From assembly GCA_039621445.1 (NCBI GenBank), contig CP154956.1, positions 67,898,452 through 67,962,451 on the forward strand: a stretch of DNA of 64,000 nucleotides, in the 5' to 3' direction. Under the pieces are notes generated by a model, which saw only the letters and a list, made by a program, of their open reading frames with translations, did no database searches and was not told the DNA's origin. Below, one piece after another: positions 12,848 to 26,300 of the stretch. A program made the position numbers and the translations under genes. Positions within the stretch are counted from its first letter, which is position 1. Each line of letters opens with the position of its first letter. The DNA is from Euglena gracilis. Its lineage: Eukaryota > Euglenida > Euglenophyceae > Euglenales.

Positions 12848-14976
12848 TTAGGTAAGCACGTTACACGGGTTTGGTAAGCACGTTGCATGGGTTAGTGAAG
12901 CACGTTGCACGGGTTTGGTAGGCACGTTGCACGGGTAAGGTTAGTTAAGCACGTTGCATGGGTTAATTAAGCACGTTGCACGGGTTAGTACGTACGTTGC
13001 GCGGGTTGGTTGAGCACGTAGCACGGGTTAAGTACGTTGTACGGGTTAAGTAAGCAACGGGTTAGGTAAGTTCGTAGCGCGGGTTTGTTAAGGACGTGTC
13101 ACGGGTTTGGTAAGAACGTTGCACGGGGTAGTTAAGCACGTTGCACGGGTTAGGTACGTTGCTCGGGTGAGTTCGCACGTTGCACGGGTTAGGTTAGCAC
13201 GTTGCGCGGATGAGGTAAGCACGTTGCACGGGTTAGGTAAGGTAAGCACGTTGCACGGGTTAGTACGCACGTTGGACTGGTTTGGTAGGCACGCGACCCG
13301 AGTTAGGTAAGCACGTTGCACGGGTTAGGTAAGCACGTTGCACGGGTTTGCACGGGTTTGGTAGAGCACGTTGCATGGGTTACGTAAGCACGTTGCACGG
13401 GTTAGGTACGTTGCGCGGGTGAGTTCGCACGTTGCATGGGTTAGGTTAGCACGTTGCACGGGTTAGGTAAGCACGTTGCATGGGTTTGGTTAGCACGTTT
13501 CACGGGTTAGGTACGTTCGTAGCACGGGTTTGTTAAGCACGTGTCACGGGTTTGGTAAGCACGTTGCACAGGGTAGTTAAGCACGTTGCACGGGTTAGGT
13601 ACGTTGCACGGGTGAGTTCGCACGTTGCACGGGTTAGGTTAGCACGTTGCACGGGTTTGGTAAGCACGTTTCACGGGTTAGCTAAGTACGTTGCATGGGT
13701 TACTTAAGCACGTTGCGCGGGTTAGGTAAGCACGTTGCACGGGTTTGGTAAAAACGTTGCACGGGTTTGGTAAGCACGTTGCACAGGGTAGTTAAGCACG
13801 TTGCACGGGTTAGGTACGTTGCATGGGTGAGTTCACACGTCGCACGGATTAGGCAAGCACGTTGCACTGATTCGGTAAGCACGTTTCACGGGTTAGGTAA
13901 GTACGTTGCATGGGTCACTTAAGCACGTTGCGCGGGTTAGGTAAGCACGTTGCACGGGTTTGATCAACACGTTGCACGGGTTAGGTCAGCACGTTGCACG
14001 GGTTTGGTAAGCACGTTACACGGGTTAGGTATGTCCGAGGCACGGGGTAGCTAAGCACGTTGCATGGGTTAATACGTACGTTGCGCGGGTTAGTTGAGCA
14101 CGTTGCACGGGTTAAGTTTGTTGTACGGGTTAAGTAAGCACGTTGCACGGGTTAGGTAAGTTCGCAGCACGGGTTTGTTGAGGACGTGTCACGGGATTGG
14201 TAAGCACGTTGCACGGGGTAGTTAAGCCCGTTGCACGGGTTAGGTACGTTGTACGGGTGAGTTAGCACGTTGCGCGGGTTAGGTTAGCACGTTGCACGGG
14301 TGAGGTAAGCACGTTACACGGGTTTGGTAAGCACGTTGCACGGGTTAGTCAAGCACGTTGCACGGGTCAGGACGTAGGCACGCGACCCAGGTTGGGTAAG
14401 CACGTTGCACGAGTTAGGTTAGCACGTTGCACGGGTTAGGTTAGCACGTTGCACGGGTTAGGTTAGTTAAGCACGTTGCATGCGTTAATTAAGCACGTTG
14501 CATGGGTTAGTACGTACATTGCGTGGGTTCGTTGAGCACGTAGCACGGGTTAAGTACGTTGTACAGGTTAAGCAAGCACGTTGCACGGTTAGGTAAGTTC
14601 GTAGCACGGGTTTGTTAAGCACGTTGCAAGGGGTAGTTAGGCACGTTGCACGGGTTAGGTACGTTGCACGGGTGAGTTAGCACGTTGCACGGGTTAGGTT
14701 AGCACGTTGCATGGGTTGGTTAAGCACGTTGCGGGGTGCACGGGTTAGGTAAGCACGCTACACGGGTTTGGTAAGCACGTGGCACGGGTTAGTTAAGCAC
14801 GTTGCACGTGTAAGTACGTTGTACGGGTTGGTTAAGCACGTTGCACGGGTTAGGTTTGTACTATGGATGGGTTAGGCAAGCACGTAGGCAAGGACGTGTT
14901 GGTTTTGAAGGAAGCAGTGGTTTTGCAAGCACGTGAGCCGGGTTTGGTGAGCACGTTTCAGGGGTTAGGCAAGCAC
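12848..14976 (+). repeat. Satellite array, continued
   Basis: Forward-oriented 22-bp satellite that continues the left higher-order pattern with more divergence. At about 14,861 it enters the same terminal sub-block as 1,040-1,790 (landmark TACTATGGATGGGTTAGGCA). Confidence 0.93.
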
Positions 14977-15372
14977 TTACCGATCCTGTACGACGTGCAT
15001 ACCCAACCCGTGCAACGTGCTTACCAAACCCGTGCAAGGCAAGGTCCTTACCTAACCTGTGCAATGTCCTTTACCTATCACGTACAACCTGCTTACCAAA
15101 CCCATTCAAAGTTCTTACCTAACCCCGAAAACTTGCTGAAGTAACCCGTGCCACGAATTCACCTAAACCAAAAAACGTCCCTACCAAACCCATGCTTACC
15201 TAACCCGTGAAACCTGCTTCTCTAACCTGTGCAACGTGCTCACCTGACCCGTGCAACGTTCTCTAACCCACAAAAATGTCTTTACCTAACCCGTGCAACG
15301 TGCTTATCAAACCCCTTCCAAACCCGCGCAACTTACCGAACCCATGCAACGTGCTTTACTAACCCATGCAAC
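14977..15372 (-). repeat. Satellite micro-inversion relative to 1,158-1,524
   Basis: This stretch is the reverse complement of the homologous interval at about 1,158-1,524, while both flanks remain collinear with the left copy. On the left both copies read GGGGTTAGGCAAGCAC. On the right both continue as GTAAGCATGTTGTAAC. Comparing the two paralogous sub-blocks therefore places an in-place inversion of about 0.4 kb. Other copies near 25,760 and 38,815 keep the forward order. Confidence 0.88.
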
Positions 15373-15647
15373 GTAAGCATGTTGTAACGATTAGCTGAGC
15401 ACGTTGTACGTGTTAAGTTAGCAAGTTGCACGTGGTATGTGAGGACGTTGCGTAGGTTAGGTAAGCACGTTGCACGGGTTAGGTGGGCACGTTGTGTGGG
15501 TTAGGTAAGCACGTTGCATGGTTTCGGTAAGCACATTGCACGGGTTTGGAAGCACGTTGCACAAGTTTGGTAAGCACGTTGCATGGGTGAGGTAAAGAAT
15601 TGCACGGGTTTGGTAAACATGTTGTATGGGTTAGGTGAGTGCGGTTA
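15373..15647 (+). repeat. Satellite, terminal sub-block
   Basis: Forward satellite matching about 1,527-1,797. It ends at an insertion whose empty site is visible at about 1,793, 26,256 and 39,311. Confidence 0.9.
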
Positions 15648-16008
15648 CCATGCCCCCCCCCCGAGCTATTCCCGTCCCCGGGACCCTTTACGGCCCAATG
15701 GGAACAGTACGGGGGGGGGGGAACAGCTCGGGGGGGTGACCTAGGTCCCCCCCCGAGCTATTCCCATACCCGACCCTCGGGCAACCCAAAAGGGGTCATT
15801 TTTGGCAACTTTTTTGGATGTTCGCAAAAAATGGTCAATTTTGAGCACATTTGCCAAAAAGTGATTTTTGAAAACTGCCCAAAAACGTCGATTTTTGAGC
15901 ACTTTTTTGGGAAGTTCTTTGTAAAAAGTGCTATGACTATGAGCTATTCCCGAACCCCAATGGGAACAGCTCGGGGGGGGGGGGGAATAGCTCGGGGGGG
16001 CGGGATGG
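15648..16008. mobile_element. 361-bp MITE-like element with TA target duplication
   Basis: Three paralogous sub-blocks read GTGCGG(T/C)(T/C)AGGTGAGCAC without a break. Here the same sequence is interrupted between GTGCGGTTA and GGTGAGCAC, with TA on both sides (15,646-15,647 and 16,009-16,010). The inserted DNA has inverted ends: CCATGCC, a C run and GAGCTATTCCC on the left, and the reverse complement with CCATCCCG on the right. It has G/C runs, no coding frame and a T/A-rich middle. TA duplication suggests mobilisation by a Tc1/mariner-type transposase, but no such source element is seen with the same ends. Confidence 0.85.
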
Positions 16009-16048
16009 TAGGTGAGCACTTTTTGCTTTCTTTTGGTGAGCACATTTT

Positions 16049-16094
16049 GGGCACCGCTGCCCGTGCGTCAGCACGGGCCGGGCACCGCTTGTCT
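16049..16094. repeat. Conserved junction box with hairpin (copy 2)
   Basis: Same 46-bp block as at 1,835-1,880, including the GTCA-loop hairpin. It is followed by a longer TATATA tract and then the microsatellite module. Confidence 0.85.
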
Positions 16095-17810
16095 ATATAT
16101 ATATCTATATATATAATCCTCTAAGAACCGCGATCCGGACTAGGAATGCCGCCCCGAGGTGTAGGGGAGGGAAACCAAACGCCATTCCCAGGGGGGTGCG
16201 ACCCGGACCGTTCGATCCGGCGTGGGACGCTGATGCCGGTTTATTGGGTCAGATTCCGACGGGACCGCTGCCCGGCGGAGAAATTCGCATTTTACCGGTC
16301 CAAAATCTCGCCCGGGTGAATCCTAATTCATCGGCGAGCCGTAGGGGTTTTTCCCTGAGCAAAGTCAGGCAGTCTCAAATCCTCAAACCAATTCAATCAA
16401 TCAAATCAATCAAATCAATCAATCAAATCAATCAAATCAATCAATCAAATCAATCAATCAGATCAATCAGTCAATCAATCAATCTATCTATCAATCAATC
16501 CGTCAGTCAACCAGTCAATCAGTCAATCAGTCAGTCAGTCAGTCAGTCAATCCAATCAATCAATCTATCAATCAATCCGTCAGTCAACCAGTCAATCAGT
16601 CAGTCAGTCAGTCAGTCAATCCAATCAATCTGCAGTAGTTCACAGTTGGTCCAGTTCACTGAAAGTCGATTTTGCAAAATTTGATTTTTTCGTCCTTTGC
16701 AGTGACAGGAAGCCAGGCTGCAGCCTGAGACCAGTTTTTTCTGATTCAGCCCCCCCAGTGAACCCCGGAAAACACCCCTGGTTGACCTGCCAAATTTCAA
16801 AGGTCGAAAAGATTTACCAATTTCGCGTTCTGGCAGTTTTGAGTAAATGATGCTCATTAAGGTTCATCTTTTGGTTGAGGAATGTGAGCCACAGGGATTT
16901 AGTGAAAAATGTTTCTTTCTCTCAGGCAATTCATGAATGAGGCAATTTTTTTCTGTGAGTTGACTTTGAAATGCAAGGGACGAGTTGGACTTGAAGGGGG
17001 AAGATTTGGGTTTGGTGGAGGCATGTTAATATCTTTCTTTTTGGTTTGGTTTTATTTCCTTTCCCCCACAGGACATTGAGATTGAGACAGAGTTGATTTG
17101 AATGGAAAGAGTTCAGTTGAATTTGAATGGAAAGAAGTTTTGAGAATGACCAAGTGTTTTGAGCACCTGAAATGGCAGTGAAGCCAGTCAAAGGTGTGCC
17201 TTTTTTTTCATCTGAGAAGTCAGTTCAAGATGCTGAGAGGTTCCTTGACAAGCAACGATTCCACCTTAATTGGTTTGCGCGGCCCTGATTTTTCTGTTGT
17301 TCATGTTCTTGTGTGTTGGCCTTTAGTGTTTGAAATTGTCAACTTGGAAATTCAACACCCACAGGTTGAAATGTATTTTTTGGTTCCTCAACCTCAAAAT
17401 CCCCAACTCCCCCTTTTTAAAGGCTTAAATCATAAAAGTAAAAGCGATGAACTTTTTTTTGCCAAAGGCGGACAATTTTTCGGGCATTTGGGCCATTTGG
17501 GTTTTGGGTGAAACCTGGGTTTTCAACCCTGCAAAACCAGCAGCCGAAACGAACTTTTTTGGTTTCCTCGACCCCAAAAATCCTGGTTTGGAGCAAAAAA
17601 CTGGGCCTGAACTCCCCAAGGGGGCCAAGTGACGCACTTTTTTTTGTTTTGGGGGGGGTCGTTCGTATAACAATTTTTCGTGCATTTTGTCCTGATTGGG
17701 TGAAAACTGGGCTGACAATTCTGCGAAATCAGCAGCTCAGACCAACTTTTTTAAATTCCTCGATCCAGAAAACCCTGGGTTGGAGCAAAAAAAAACAGGG
17801 TCTGAACGGG
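16095..17810 (+). repeat. Non-satellite module with (CAAT)n, copy 2
   Basis: Second copy of the module described at 1,881-3,585. The duplication breakpoint lies inside its 5' part: from 16,134 onward it is nearly identical to 27,006 onward. The tandem 200-bp unit is at about 17,455-17,805. Confidence 0.85.
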
Positions 17811-20800
17811 TTTGATAAGCACGTTGCCCGGGGTAGTCAAGCACGTTGCATGGGTTCGTGCGTACGTTTCACGGGTTAGTTGAGCACGTAGCACGGGTTA
17901 AGTACCATGCACGGGTTAGTTAAGCACGTGGCTCGGGTTTGGTAAGCACGTTGCACGGGTTACGTAAGTACGTTGCATGGGTTAGTTAAGCAAGTTGCTC
18001 GGGTTTGGTCCGCACGTTGCACGGGTTTGGTAAGCACGCGACCCGGGTTTGGTCAACACGTTGCACGGGTTCGGTTAGCACGTTGCACGGGTTTGGTAAG
18101 CACGTTACACGGGTTAGGTATGTCCGAGGCATGGGCTAGATAATCACGTTGCATGGGTTTATACGCACGTTTCACGGGTTGGTTGAGCACGTAGCATGGG
18201 TTAATTACGTTGTACGGTTTAAGTTAGCACGGGTTAGGTTAGCACGTTGCATGGGTTAGTTAAGCACGTTGCACGGGTTTGGTAAGCACGTTGCACGGGT
18301 TTGGTAAGCACGCGACCCGGGTTTGGTCAACACGTTGCACGGGTTCGGTTAGCACGGGTTTGGTAAGCACGTTACACGGGTTAGGTATGTCCGAGGCATG
18401 GGCTAGATAATCACGTTGCATGGGTTTATACGCACGTTTCACGGGTTAGTAGGAGCAAACGTACGTTGCATGGGTGAGTTGGCACGTTGCATTGGATAGG
18501 TTAGCACGTTGCACGGGCTCGGTAAGCACGTTGCACGGGTTAAGTAAGCACGTTGCACGGGTTAGGTAAGCTCGTAGCACGGGTTTGTTTAGGCGTGTCA
18601 CGGGATTTGGTAAGCACGTGGCACGGGGTAGTAAAGCATGTTGCACGGGTTAGGTACGTTGCACGGGTTAGGTTAGCACGTTGGACGGGTTTGGTAGGCA
18701 CGCGACCCGGGTTTGGTCAACACGTTGCACGGGTTCGGTTAGCACGTTGCACGGGTTTGGTAAGCACGTTGCACGGGTTAGGTATGTCCGAGGCATGGGC
18801 TAGATAATCACGTTGCATGGGTTTATACGTACGTTTAACGGGTTAGTTGAGGACGTAGCACGGGTTAATTATGTCGTACGGTTTAAGTTAGCACGTTGCA
18901 CGGGTTAGGTTAGCACGTTGCACGGGTTTGTTAAGGGCGTGTCACGGGTTTGGTAAGCACGTTGCTAGGGGTAGTTAAGCCCGTTGCACGGGTTAGGTAC
19001 GTTGTACGGGTGAGTTAGCACGTTGCACGGGTTAGGTTAGCACGTTCCACGGGTTTGGTAAGCACGTTACACGGGTTTGGTAAGCACGTTGCATGGGTTA
19101 GGTAAGTACGTTGCATGGGTTAGTTAAGCACGTTGCACGGGTTAGTACGTACGTTGGACGGGTTTGGTACGCACGCGACCCGGGTTAGGTAAGCACGTTG
19201 CACGGGTTAGGTTAGCACGTTGCACGGGTTTGGTAAGCACGTTGCACGGATTTGGTAAGCACGTTGCACGGGTTAGGTTAGTTAAGCACGTTGCACGGGG
19301 TTAATTAAGCACGTTGCATGGGTTAGTGCGTACGTTGCACGGGTTCGTTGAGCACGTAGCACGGGTTAACTACGTCGTACGGGTAAAGTAAGCACGTTGC
19401 ACGGGTTAGGTAAGTTCGTAGCACGGGTTTGTTAAGCACGTGTCACGGGTTTGGTAAGCACGTTGCAAGGGGTAGTTAAGCACGTTGCACGGGTTAGGTA
19501 CGTTGCACGGGTGAGTAAGCACGTTGCACGAGTTAGGTTAGCACGTTGCACGGGTTAGGCAAGCACGTTGCACGGGTTTGTTAAGCACGTTGCACGGGTT
19601 ACGTAAGTACGTTGCATGGGTTAGTTAAGCACGTTGCTCGGGTTTGGTCAGCACGTTGCACGGGTTTGGTAAGCACGCGACCCGGGTTTGGTCAACACGT
19701 TGCACGGGTTCGGTTAGCACGTTGCACGGGTTTGGTAAGCACGTTACACGGGTTAGGTATGTCCGAGGCATGGGCTAGATAATCACGTTGCATGGGTTTA
19801 TACGCACGTTTCACGGGTTAGTTGAGCACGTAGCATGGGTTAATTACGTTGTACGGTTTAAGTTAGCACGGGTTAGGTTAGCACGTTGCATGGGTTAGTT
19901 AAGCACGTTGCACGGGTTTGGTAAGCACGTTGCACGGGTTTGGTAAGCACGCGACCCGGGTTTGGTCAACACGTTGCACGGGTTCGGTTAGCACGGGTTT
20001 GGTAAGCACGTTACACGGGTTAGGTATGTCCGAGGCATGGGCTAGATAATCACGTTGCATGGGTTTATACGCACGTTTCACGGGTTAGTAGGAGCAAACG
20101 TACGTTGCATGGGTGAGTTGGCACGTTGCATTGGATAGGTTAGCACGTTGCACGGGCTCGGTAAGCACGTTGCACGGGTTAAGTAAGCACGTTGCACGGG
20201 TTAGGTAAGCTCGTAGCACGGGTTTGTTTAGGCGTGTCACGGGATTTGGTAAGCACGTGGCACGGGGTAGTAAAGCATGTTGCACGGGTTAGGTACGTTG
20301 CACGGGTTAGGTTAGCACGTTGGACGGGTTTGGTAGGCACGCGACCCGGGTTTGGTCAACACGTTGCACGGGTTCGGTTAGCACGTTGCACGGGTTTGGT
20401 AAGCACGTTGCACGGGTTAGGTATGTCCGAGGCATGGGCTAGATAATCACGTTGCATGGGTTTATACGTACGTTTAACGGGTTAGTTGAGGACGTAGCAC
20501 GGGTTAATTATGTCGTACGGTTTAAGTTAGCACGTTGCACGGGTTAGGTTAGCACGTTGCACGGGTTTGTTAAGGGCGTGTCACGGGTTTGGTAAGCACG
20601 TTGCTAGGGGTAGTTAAGCCCGTTGCACGGGTTAGGTACGTTGTACGGGTGAGTTAGCACGTTGCACGGGTTAGGTTAGCACGTTCCACGGGTTTGGTAA
20701 GCACGTTACACGGGTTTGGTAAGCACGTTGCATGGGTTAGGTAAGTACGTTGCATGGGTTAGTTAAGCACGTTGCACGGGTTAGTACGTACGTTGGACGG

Positions 20801-21740
20801 GTTTGGTACGCACGCGACCCGGGTTAGGTAAGCACGTTGCACGGGTTAGGTTAGCACGTTGCACGGGTTTGGTAAGCACGTTGCACGGATTTGGTAAGCA
20901 CGTTGCACGGGTTAGGTTAGTTAAGCACGTTGCACGGGGTTAATTAAGCACGTTGCATGGGTTAGTGCGTACGTTGCACGGGTTCGTTGAGCACGTAGCA
21001 CGGGTTAACTACGTCGTACGGGTAAAGTAAGCACGTTGCACGGGTTAGGTAAGTTCGTAGCACGGGTTTGTTAAGCACGTGTCACGGGTTTGGTAAGCAC
21101 GTTGCAAGGGGTAGTTAAGCACGTTGCACGGGTTAGGTACGTTGCACGGGTGAGTAAGCACGTTGCACGAGTTAGGTTAGCACGTTGCACGGGTTAGGCA
21201 AGCACGTTGCACGGGTTTGTTAAGCACGTTGCACGGGTTACGTAAGTACGTTGCATGGGTTAGTTAAGCACGTTGCTCGGGTTTGGTCAGCACGTTGCAC
21301 GGGTTTGGTAAGCACGCGACCCGGGTTTGGTCAACACGTTGCACGGGTTCGGTTAGCACGTTGCACGGGTTTGGTAAGCACGTTACACGGGTTAGGTATG
21401 TCCGAGGCATGGGCTAGATAATCACGTTGCATGGGTTTATACGCACGTTTCACGGGTTAGTTGAGCACATAGCATGGGTTAATTACGTCGTACGGTTTAA
21501 GTTAGCACGGGTTAGGTAAGTACGTTGCATGGGTTAGTTAAGCACGTTGCACGGGTTTGGTAAGCACGTTGCACGGGTTTGGTAAGCACGCGACCCGGGT
21601 TTGGTCAACACGTTGCACGGGTTCGGTTAGCACGGTTTGGTAAGCACGTTGCACGGGTTAGGTATGTCCGAGGCATGGGCTAGATAATCACGTTGTATGG
21701 GTTTATACGCACGTTTCACGGGTTAGTTGAGCACGGGCAT
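17811..21740 (+). repeat. Satellite array with 1,639-bp higher-order repeats
   Basis: 22-bp satellite in which a 1,639-bp higher-order unit repeats exactly: the landmark GTAGGAGCAAACG lies at about 18,445 and 20,084. Units are close to identical. Each contains the variant strings CGCGACCCGGG and GTCCGAGGCATGGGCTAGAT. No gene is seen. Confidence 0.93.
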
Positions 21741-22075
21741 TTTTCGGGCATTTGGGCCATTTGGGTTTTGGGTGAAACCTGGGTTTTCAACCCTGCAAAA
21801 CCAGCAGCCGAAACGAACTTTTTTGGTTTCCTCGACCCCAAAAATCCTGGTTTGGAGCAAAAAACTGGGCCTGAACTCCCCAAGGGGGCCAAGTGACGCA
21901 CTTTTTTTTGTTTTGGGGGGGGTCGTTCGTATAACAATTTTTCGTGCATTTTGTCCTGATTGGGTGAAAACTGGGCTGACAATTCTGCGAAATCATCAGC
22001 AGCTCAGACCAACTTTTTTAAATTCCTCGATCCAGAAAACCCTGGGTTGGAGCAAAAAAAAACAGGGTCTGAACG
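21741..22075 (+). repeat. 3' fragment of the non-satellite module
   Basis: Only the last roughly 335 bp of the module is present (the tandem 200-bp unit), entered abruptly from satellite. It carries a 3-bp ATC insertion relative to the other copies (AATCATCAGCAG). It is duplicated at 34,793-35,131 without that insertion. Confidence 0.9.
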
Positions 22076-25000
22076 GGTTTGATAAGCACGTTGCCCGGGG
22101 TAGTCAAGCACGTTGCATGGGTTCGTGCGTACGTTTCACGGGTTAGTTGAGCACGTAGCACGGGTTAAGTACCATGCACGGGTTAGTTAAGCACGTGGCT
22201 CGGGTTTGGTAAGCACGTTGCACGGGTTACGTAAGTACGTTGCATGGGTTAGTTAAGCAAGTTGCTCGGGTTTGGTCCGCACGTTGCACGGGTTTGGTAA
22301 GCACGCGACCCGGGTTTGGTCAACACGTTGCACGGGTTCGGTTAGCACGTTGCACGGGTTTGGTAAGCACGTTACACGGGTTAGGTATGTCCGAGGCATG
22401 GGCTAGATAATCACGTTGCATGGGTTTATACGCACGTTTCACGGGTTGGTTGAGCACGTAGCATGGGTTAATTACGTTGTACGGTTTAAGTTAGCACGGG
22501 TTAGGTTAGCACGTTGCATGGGTTAGTTAAGCACGTTGCACGGGTTTGGTAAGCACGTTGCACGGGTTTGGTAAGCACGCGACCCGGGTTTGGTCAACAC
22601 GTTGCACGGGTTCGGTTAGCACGGGTTTGGTAAGCACGTTACACGGGTTAGGTATGTCCGAGGCATGGGCTAGATAATCACGTTGCATGGGTTTATACGC
22701 ACGTTTCACGGGTTAGTAGGAGCAAACGTACGTTGCATGGGTGAGTTGGCACGTTGCATTGGATAGGTTAGCACGTTGCACGGGCTCGGTAAGCACGTTG
22801 CACGGGTTAAGTAAGCACGTTGCACGGGTTAGGTAAGCTCGTAGCACGGGTTTGTTTAGGCGTGTCACGGGATTTGGTAAGCACGTGGCACGGGGTAGTA
22901 AAGCATGTTGCACGGGTTAGGTACGTTGCACGGGTTAGGTTAGCACGTTGGACGGGTTTGGTAGGCACGCGACCCGGGTTTGGTCAACACGTTGCACGGG
23001 TTCGGTTAGCACGTTGCACGGGTTTGGTAAGCACGTTGCACGGGTTAGGTATGTCCGAGGCATGGGCTAGATAATCACGTTGCATGGGTTTATACGTACG
23101 TTTAACGGGTTAGTTGAGGACGTAGCACGGGTTAATTATGTCGTACGGTTTAAGTTAGCACGTTGCACGGGTTAGGTTAGCACGTTGCACGGGTTTGTTA
23201 AGGGCGTGTCACGGGTTTGGTAAGCACGTTGCTAGGGGTAGTTAAGCCCGTTGCACGGGTTAGGTACGTTGTACGGGTGAGTTAGCACGTTGCACGGGTT
23301 AGGTTAGCACGTTCCACGGGTTTGGTAAGCACGTTACACGGGTTTGGTAAGCACGTTGCATGGGTTAGGTAAGTACGTTGCATGGGATAGTTAAGCACGT
23401 TGCACGGGTTAGTACGTACGTTGGACGGGTTTGGTACGCACGCGACCCGGGTTAGGTAAGCACGTTGCACGGGTTAGGTTAGCACGTTGCACGGGTTTGG
23501 TAAGCACGTTGCACGGATTTGGTAAGCACGTTGCACGGGTTAGGTTAGTTAAGCACGTTGCACGGGGTTAATTAAGCACGTTGCATGGGTTAGTGCGTAC
23601 GTTGCACGGGTTCGTTGAGCACGTAGCACGGGTTAACTACGTCGTACGGGTAAAGTAAGCACGTTGCACGGGTTAGGTAAGTTCGTAGCACGGGTTTGTT
23701 AAGCACGTGTCACGGGTTTGGTAAGCACGTTGCAAGGGGTAGTTAAGCACGTTGCACGGGTTAGGTACGTTGCACGGGTGAGTAAGCACGTTGCACGAGT
23801 TAGGTTAGCACGTTGCACGGGTTAGGCAAGCACGTTGCACGGGTTTGTTAAGCACGTTGCACGGGTTACGTAAGTACGTTGCATGGGTTAGTTAAGCACG
23901 TTGCTCGGGTTTGGTCAGCACGTTGCACGGGTTTGGTAAGCACGCGACCCGGGTTTGGTCAACACGTTGCACGGGTTCGGTTAGCACGTTGCACGGGTTT
24001 GGTAAGCACGTTACACGGGTTAGGTATGTCCGAGGCATGGGCTAGATAATCACGTTGCATGGGTTTATACGCACGTTTCACGGGTTAGTTGAGCACATAG
24101 CATGGGTTAGTTACGTCGTACGCTTTAAGTTAGCACGGGTTAGGTAAGTACGTTGCATGGGTTAGTTAAGCACGTTGCACGGGTTTGGTAAGCACGTTGC
24201 ACGGGTTTGGTAAGCACGCGACCCGGGTTTGGTCAACACGTTGCACGGGTTCGGTTAGCACGGTTTGGTAAGCACGTTGCACGGGTTAGGTATGTCCGAG
24301 GCATGGGCTAGATAATCACGTTGTATGGGTTTATACGCACGTTTCACGGGTTAGTTGAGCACGTAGCATGGGTTAATTACGTCGTACGGTTTAAGTTAGC
24401 ACGTTGCACGGGTTAGGTAAGTTCGTAGCACGGGTTTGTTAAGGACGTGTCACGGGTTTGGTAAGCACGTTGCCAGGGGTAGTTAAGCACGTTGCACGGG
24501 TTAGGTACGTTGAACGGGTGAGTAAGCACGTTGCACGGGTTAGGTAAGCACGTTGCACGGGTTTGGCAAGCACGTTGCACGGGTTAGGTTAGCACGTTGC
24601 ACGGGTTAGGTAAGCACGCTACGCGGGTTAGGTAAGCACGTTGGACGGGTTTGGTAAGCACGCGACCCGGGGTTGGTCAACACGTTGCACGGGTTAGGTT
24701 AGCACGTTACACGGGTTGGGTAAGCACGTTACACGGGTTAGGTAGGTCCGAGGCATGGGCTAGCTAAGCACGTTGCATGGGTTAATTAAGCACGTTGCAT
24801 GGGTTAGTTAAGCACGTTGCACGGGTTTGGTAAGCACGTTGCACGGGTTTGGTAAGCACGCGACCCGGGTTTGGTCAACACGTTGCACGGGTTCGGTTAG
24901 CACGGTTTGGTAAGCACGTTGCACGGGTTAGGTATGTCCGAGGCATGGGCTAGATAACCACGTTGTATGGGTTTATACGCACGTTTCACGGGTTAGTTGA

Positions 25001-26290
25001 GCACGTAGCATGGGTTAATTACGTCGTACGGTAGTTTGCACGTTGCACGGGTTAGGTAAGTTCGTAGCACGGGTTTGTTAAGGACGTGTCACGGGTTTGG
25101 TAAGCACGTTGCCAGGGGTAGTCAAGCACGTTGCACGGGTTAGGTACGTTGAACGGGTGAGTAAGCACGTTGCACGGGTTAGGTAAGCACGTTGCACGGG
25201 TTTGGCAAGCACGTTGCACGGGTTAGGTTAGCACGTTGCACAGGTTAAGTAAGCACGTTACGCGGGTTAGGTAAGCACGTTGGACGGGTTTGGTAAGCAC
25301 GCGACCCGGGGTTGGTCAACACGTTGCACGGGTTAGGTTAGCACGTTACACGGGTTGAGTAAGCACGTTACACGGGTTAGGTAGGTCCGAGGCATGGGCT
25401 AGCTAAGCACGTTGCATGGGTTAATTAAGCACGTTGCATGGGTTAATACGTACGTTTCACGGGTTAGTTGAGCACGTAGTACGGGTTAAGTGTGTTGTAC
25501 GGGTTAAGTTAGCACGTTGCACAGGTTAGGTCAGCACGTTTCACGGGTTAGGTAAGCACGCTACACGGGTTTGGTAAGCACGTGGCACGGGTTAGTTAAG
25601 CACGTTGCACGGGTTAGGTACGTTGCACGGGGGAGTAAGCACTTTGCACGGGTTAGGTTTGCACTATGGATGGGTTAGGCAAGCACGTAGGCAAGCAGGT
25701 GTTAGTTTTGCCCGTTGCAATGGTTTTGCAAGCACGTGAGCCGGGTTTGGTGAGCACGTTGCAGGGGTTAGGCAAGCACGTTCCATGGGTTAGTAAAGCA
25801 CATTGCATGGGTTCGGTAAGTTGCGCGGGTTTGGAAGGGGTTTGATAAGCCCGTTGCACGTCTTAGGTAAAGACGTTTTTGTGGGTTAGAGAACGTTGCA
25901 GGGGTCAGGTGAGCACGTTGCACAGGTTAGATAAGCAGGTTTCACGGGTTAGGTAAGCATGGGTTTGGTAGAGACGTTTTTTGGTTCAGGTGAATTCGTG
26001 GCACGGGTTACGTAAGCAAGTTTTCGGGGTTAGGTAAGAACTTTGACGGGGTATGTGAGGACGTTGCGCAGGTTAGGTAAGCACGTTGCACGGGTTAGTT
26101 GGGCACGTTGTATGGGTTAGGTAAGCACGTTGCATGGTTTCGGTAAGCACGTTGCACGGGTTCGGAAGCACGTTGCACAAGTTTGGTAAGCACGTTGCAT
26201 GGGTTAGGTAAAGAATTGCACGGGTTTGGTAAACATGTTGTATGGTTTAGGTGAGTGCGGTTAGGTGAGCACTTTTTGCTTTCTTTTGTG
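22076..26290 (+). repeat. Satellite array, right part of duplication copy 1
   Basis: 22-bp satellite with another 1.64-kb unit, then more divergent 0.7-kb units (24,350-25,450), then the terminal sub-block (from about 25,650). It ends in the junction box at 26,301. Confidence 0.92.
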
Positions 26291-26300
26291 AGCACCTTCT

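Noticed and set aside
1-15640. CRISPR-like regular array
   Set aside because: There are no unique spacers. Monomers are contiguous, of variable length and organised in higher-order units typical of eukaryotic satellite.
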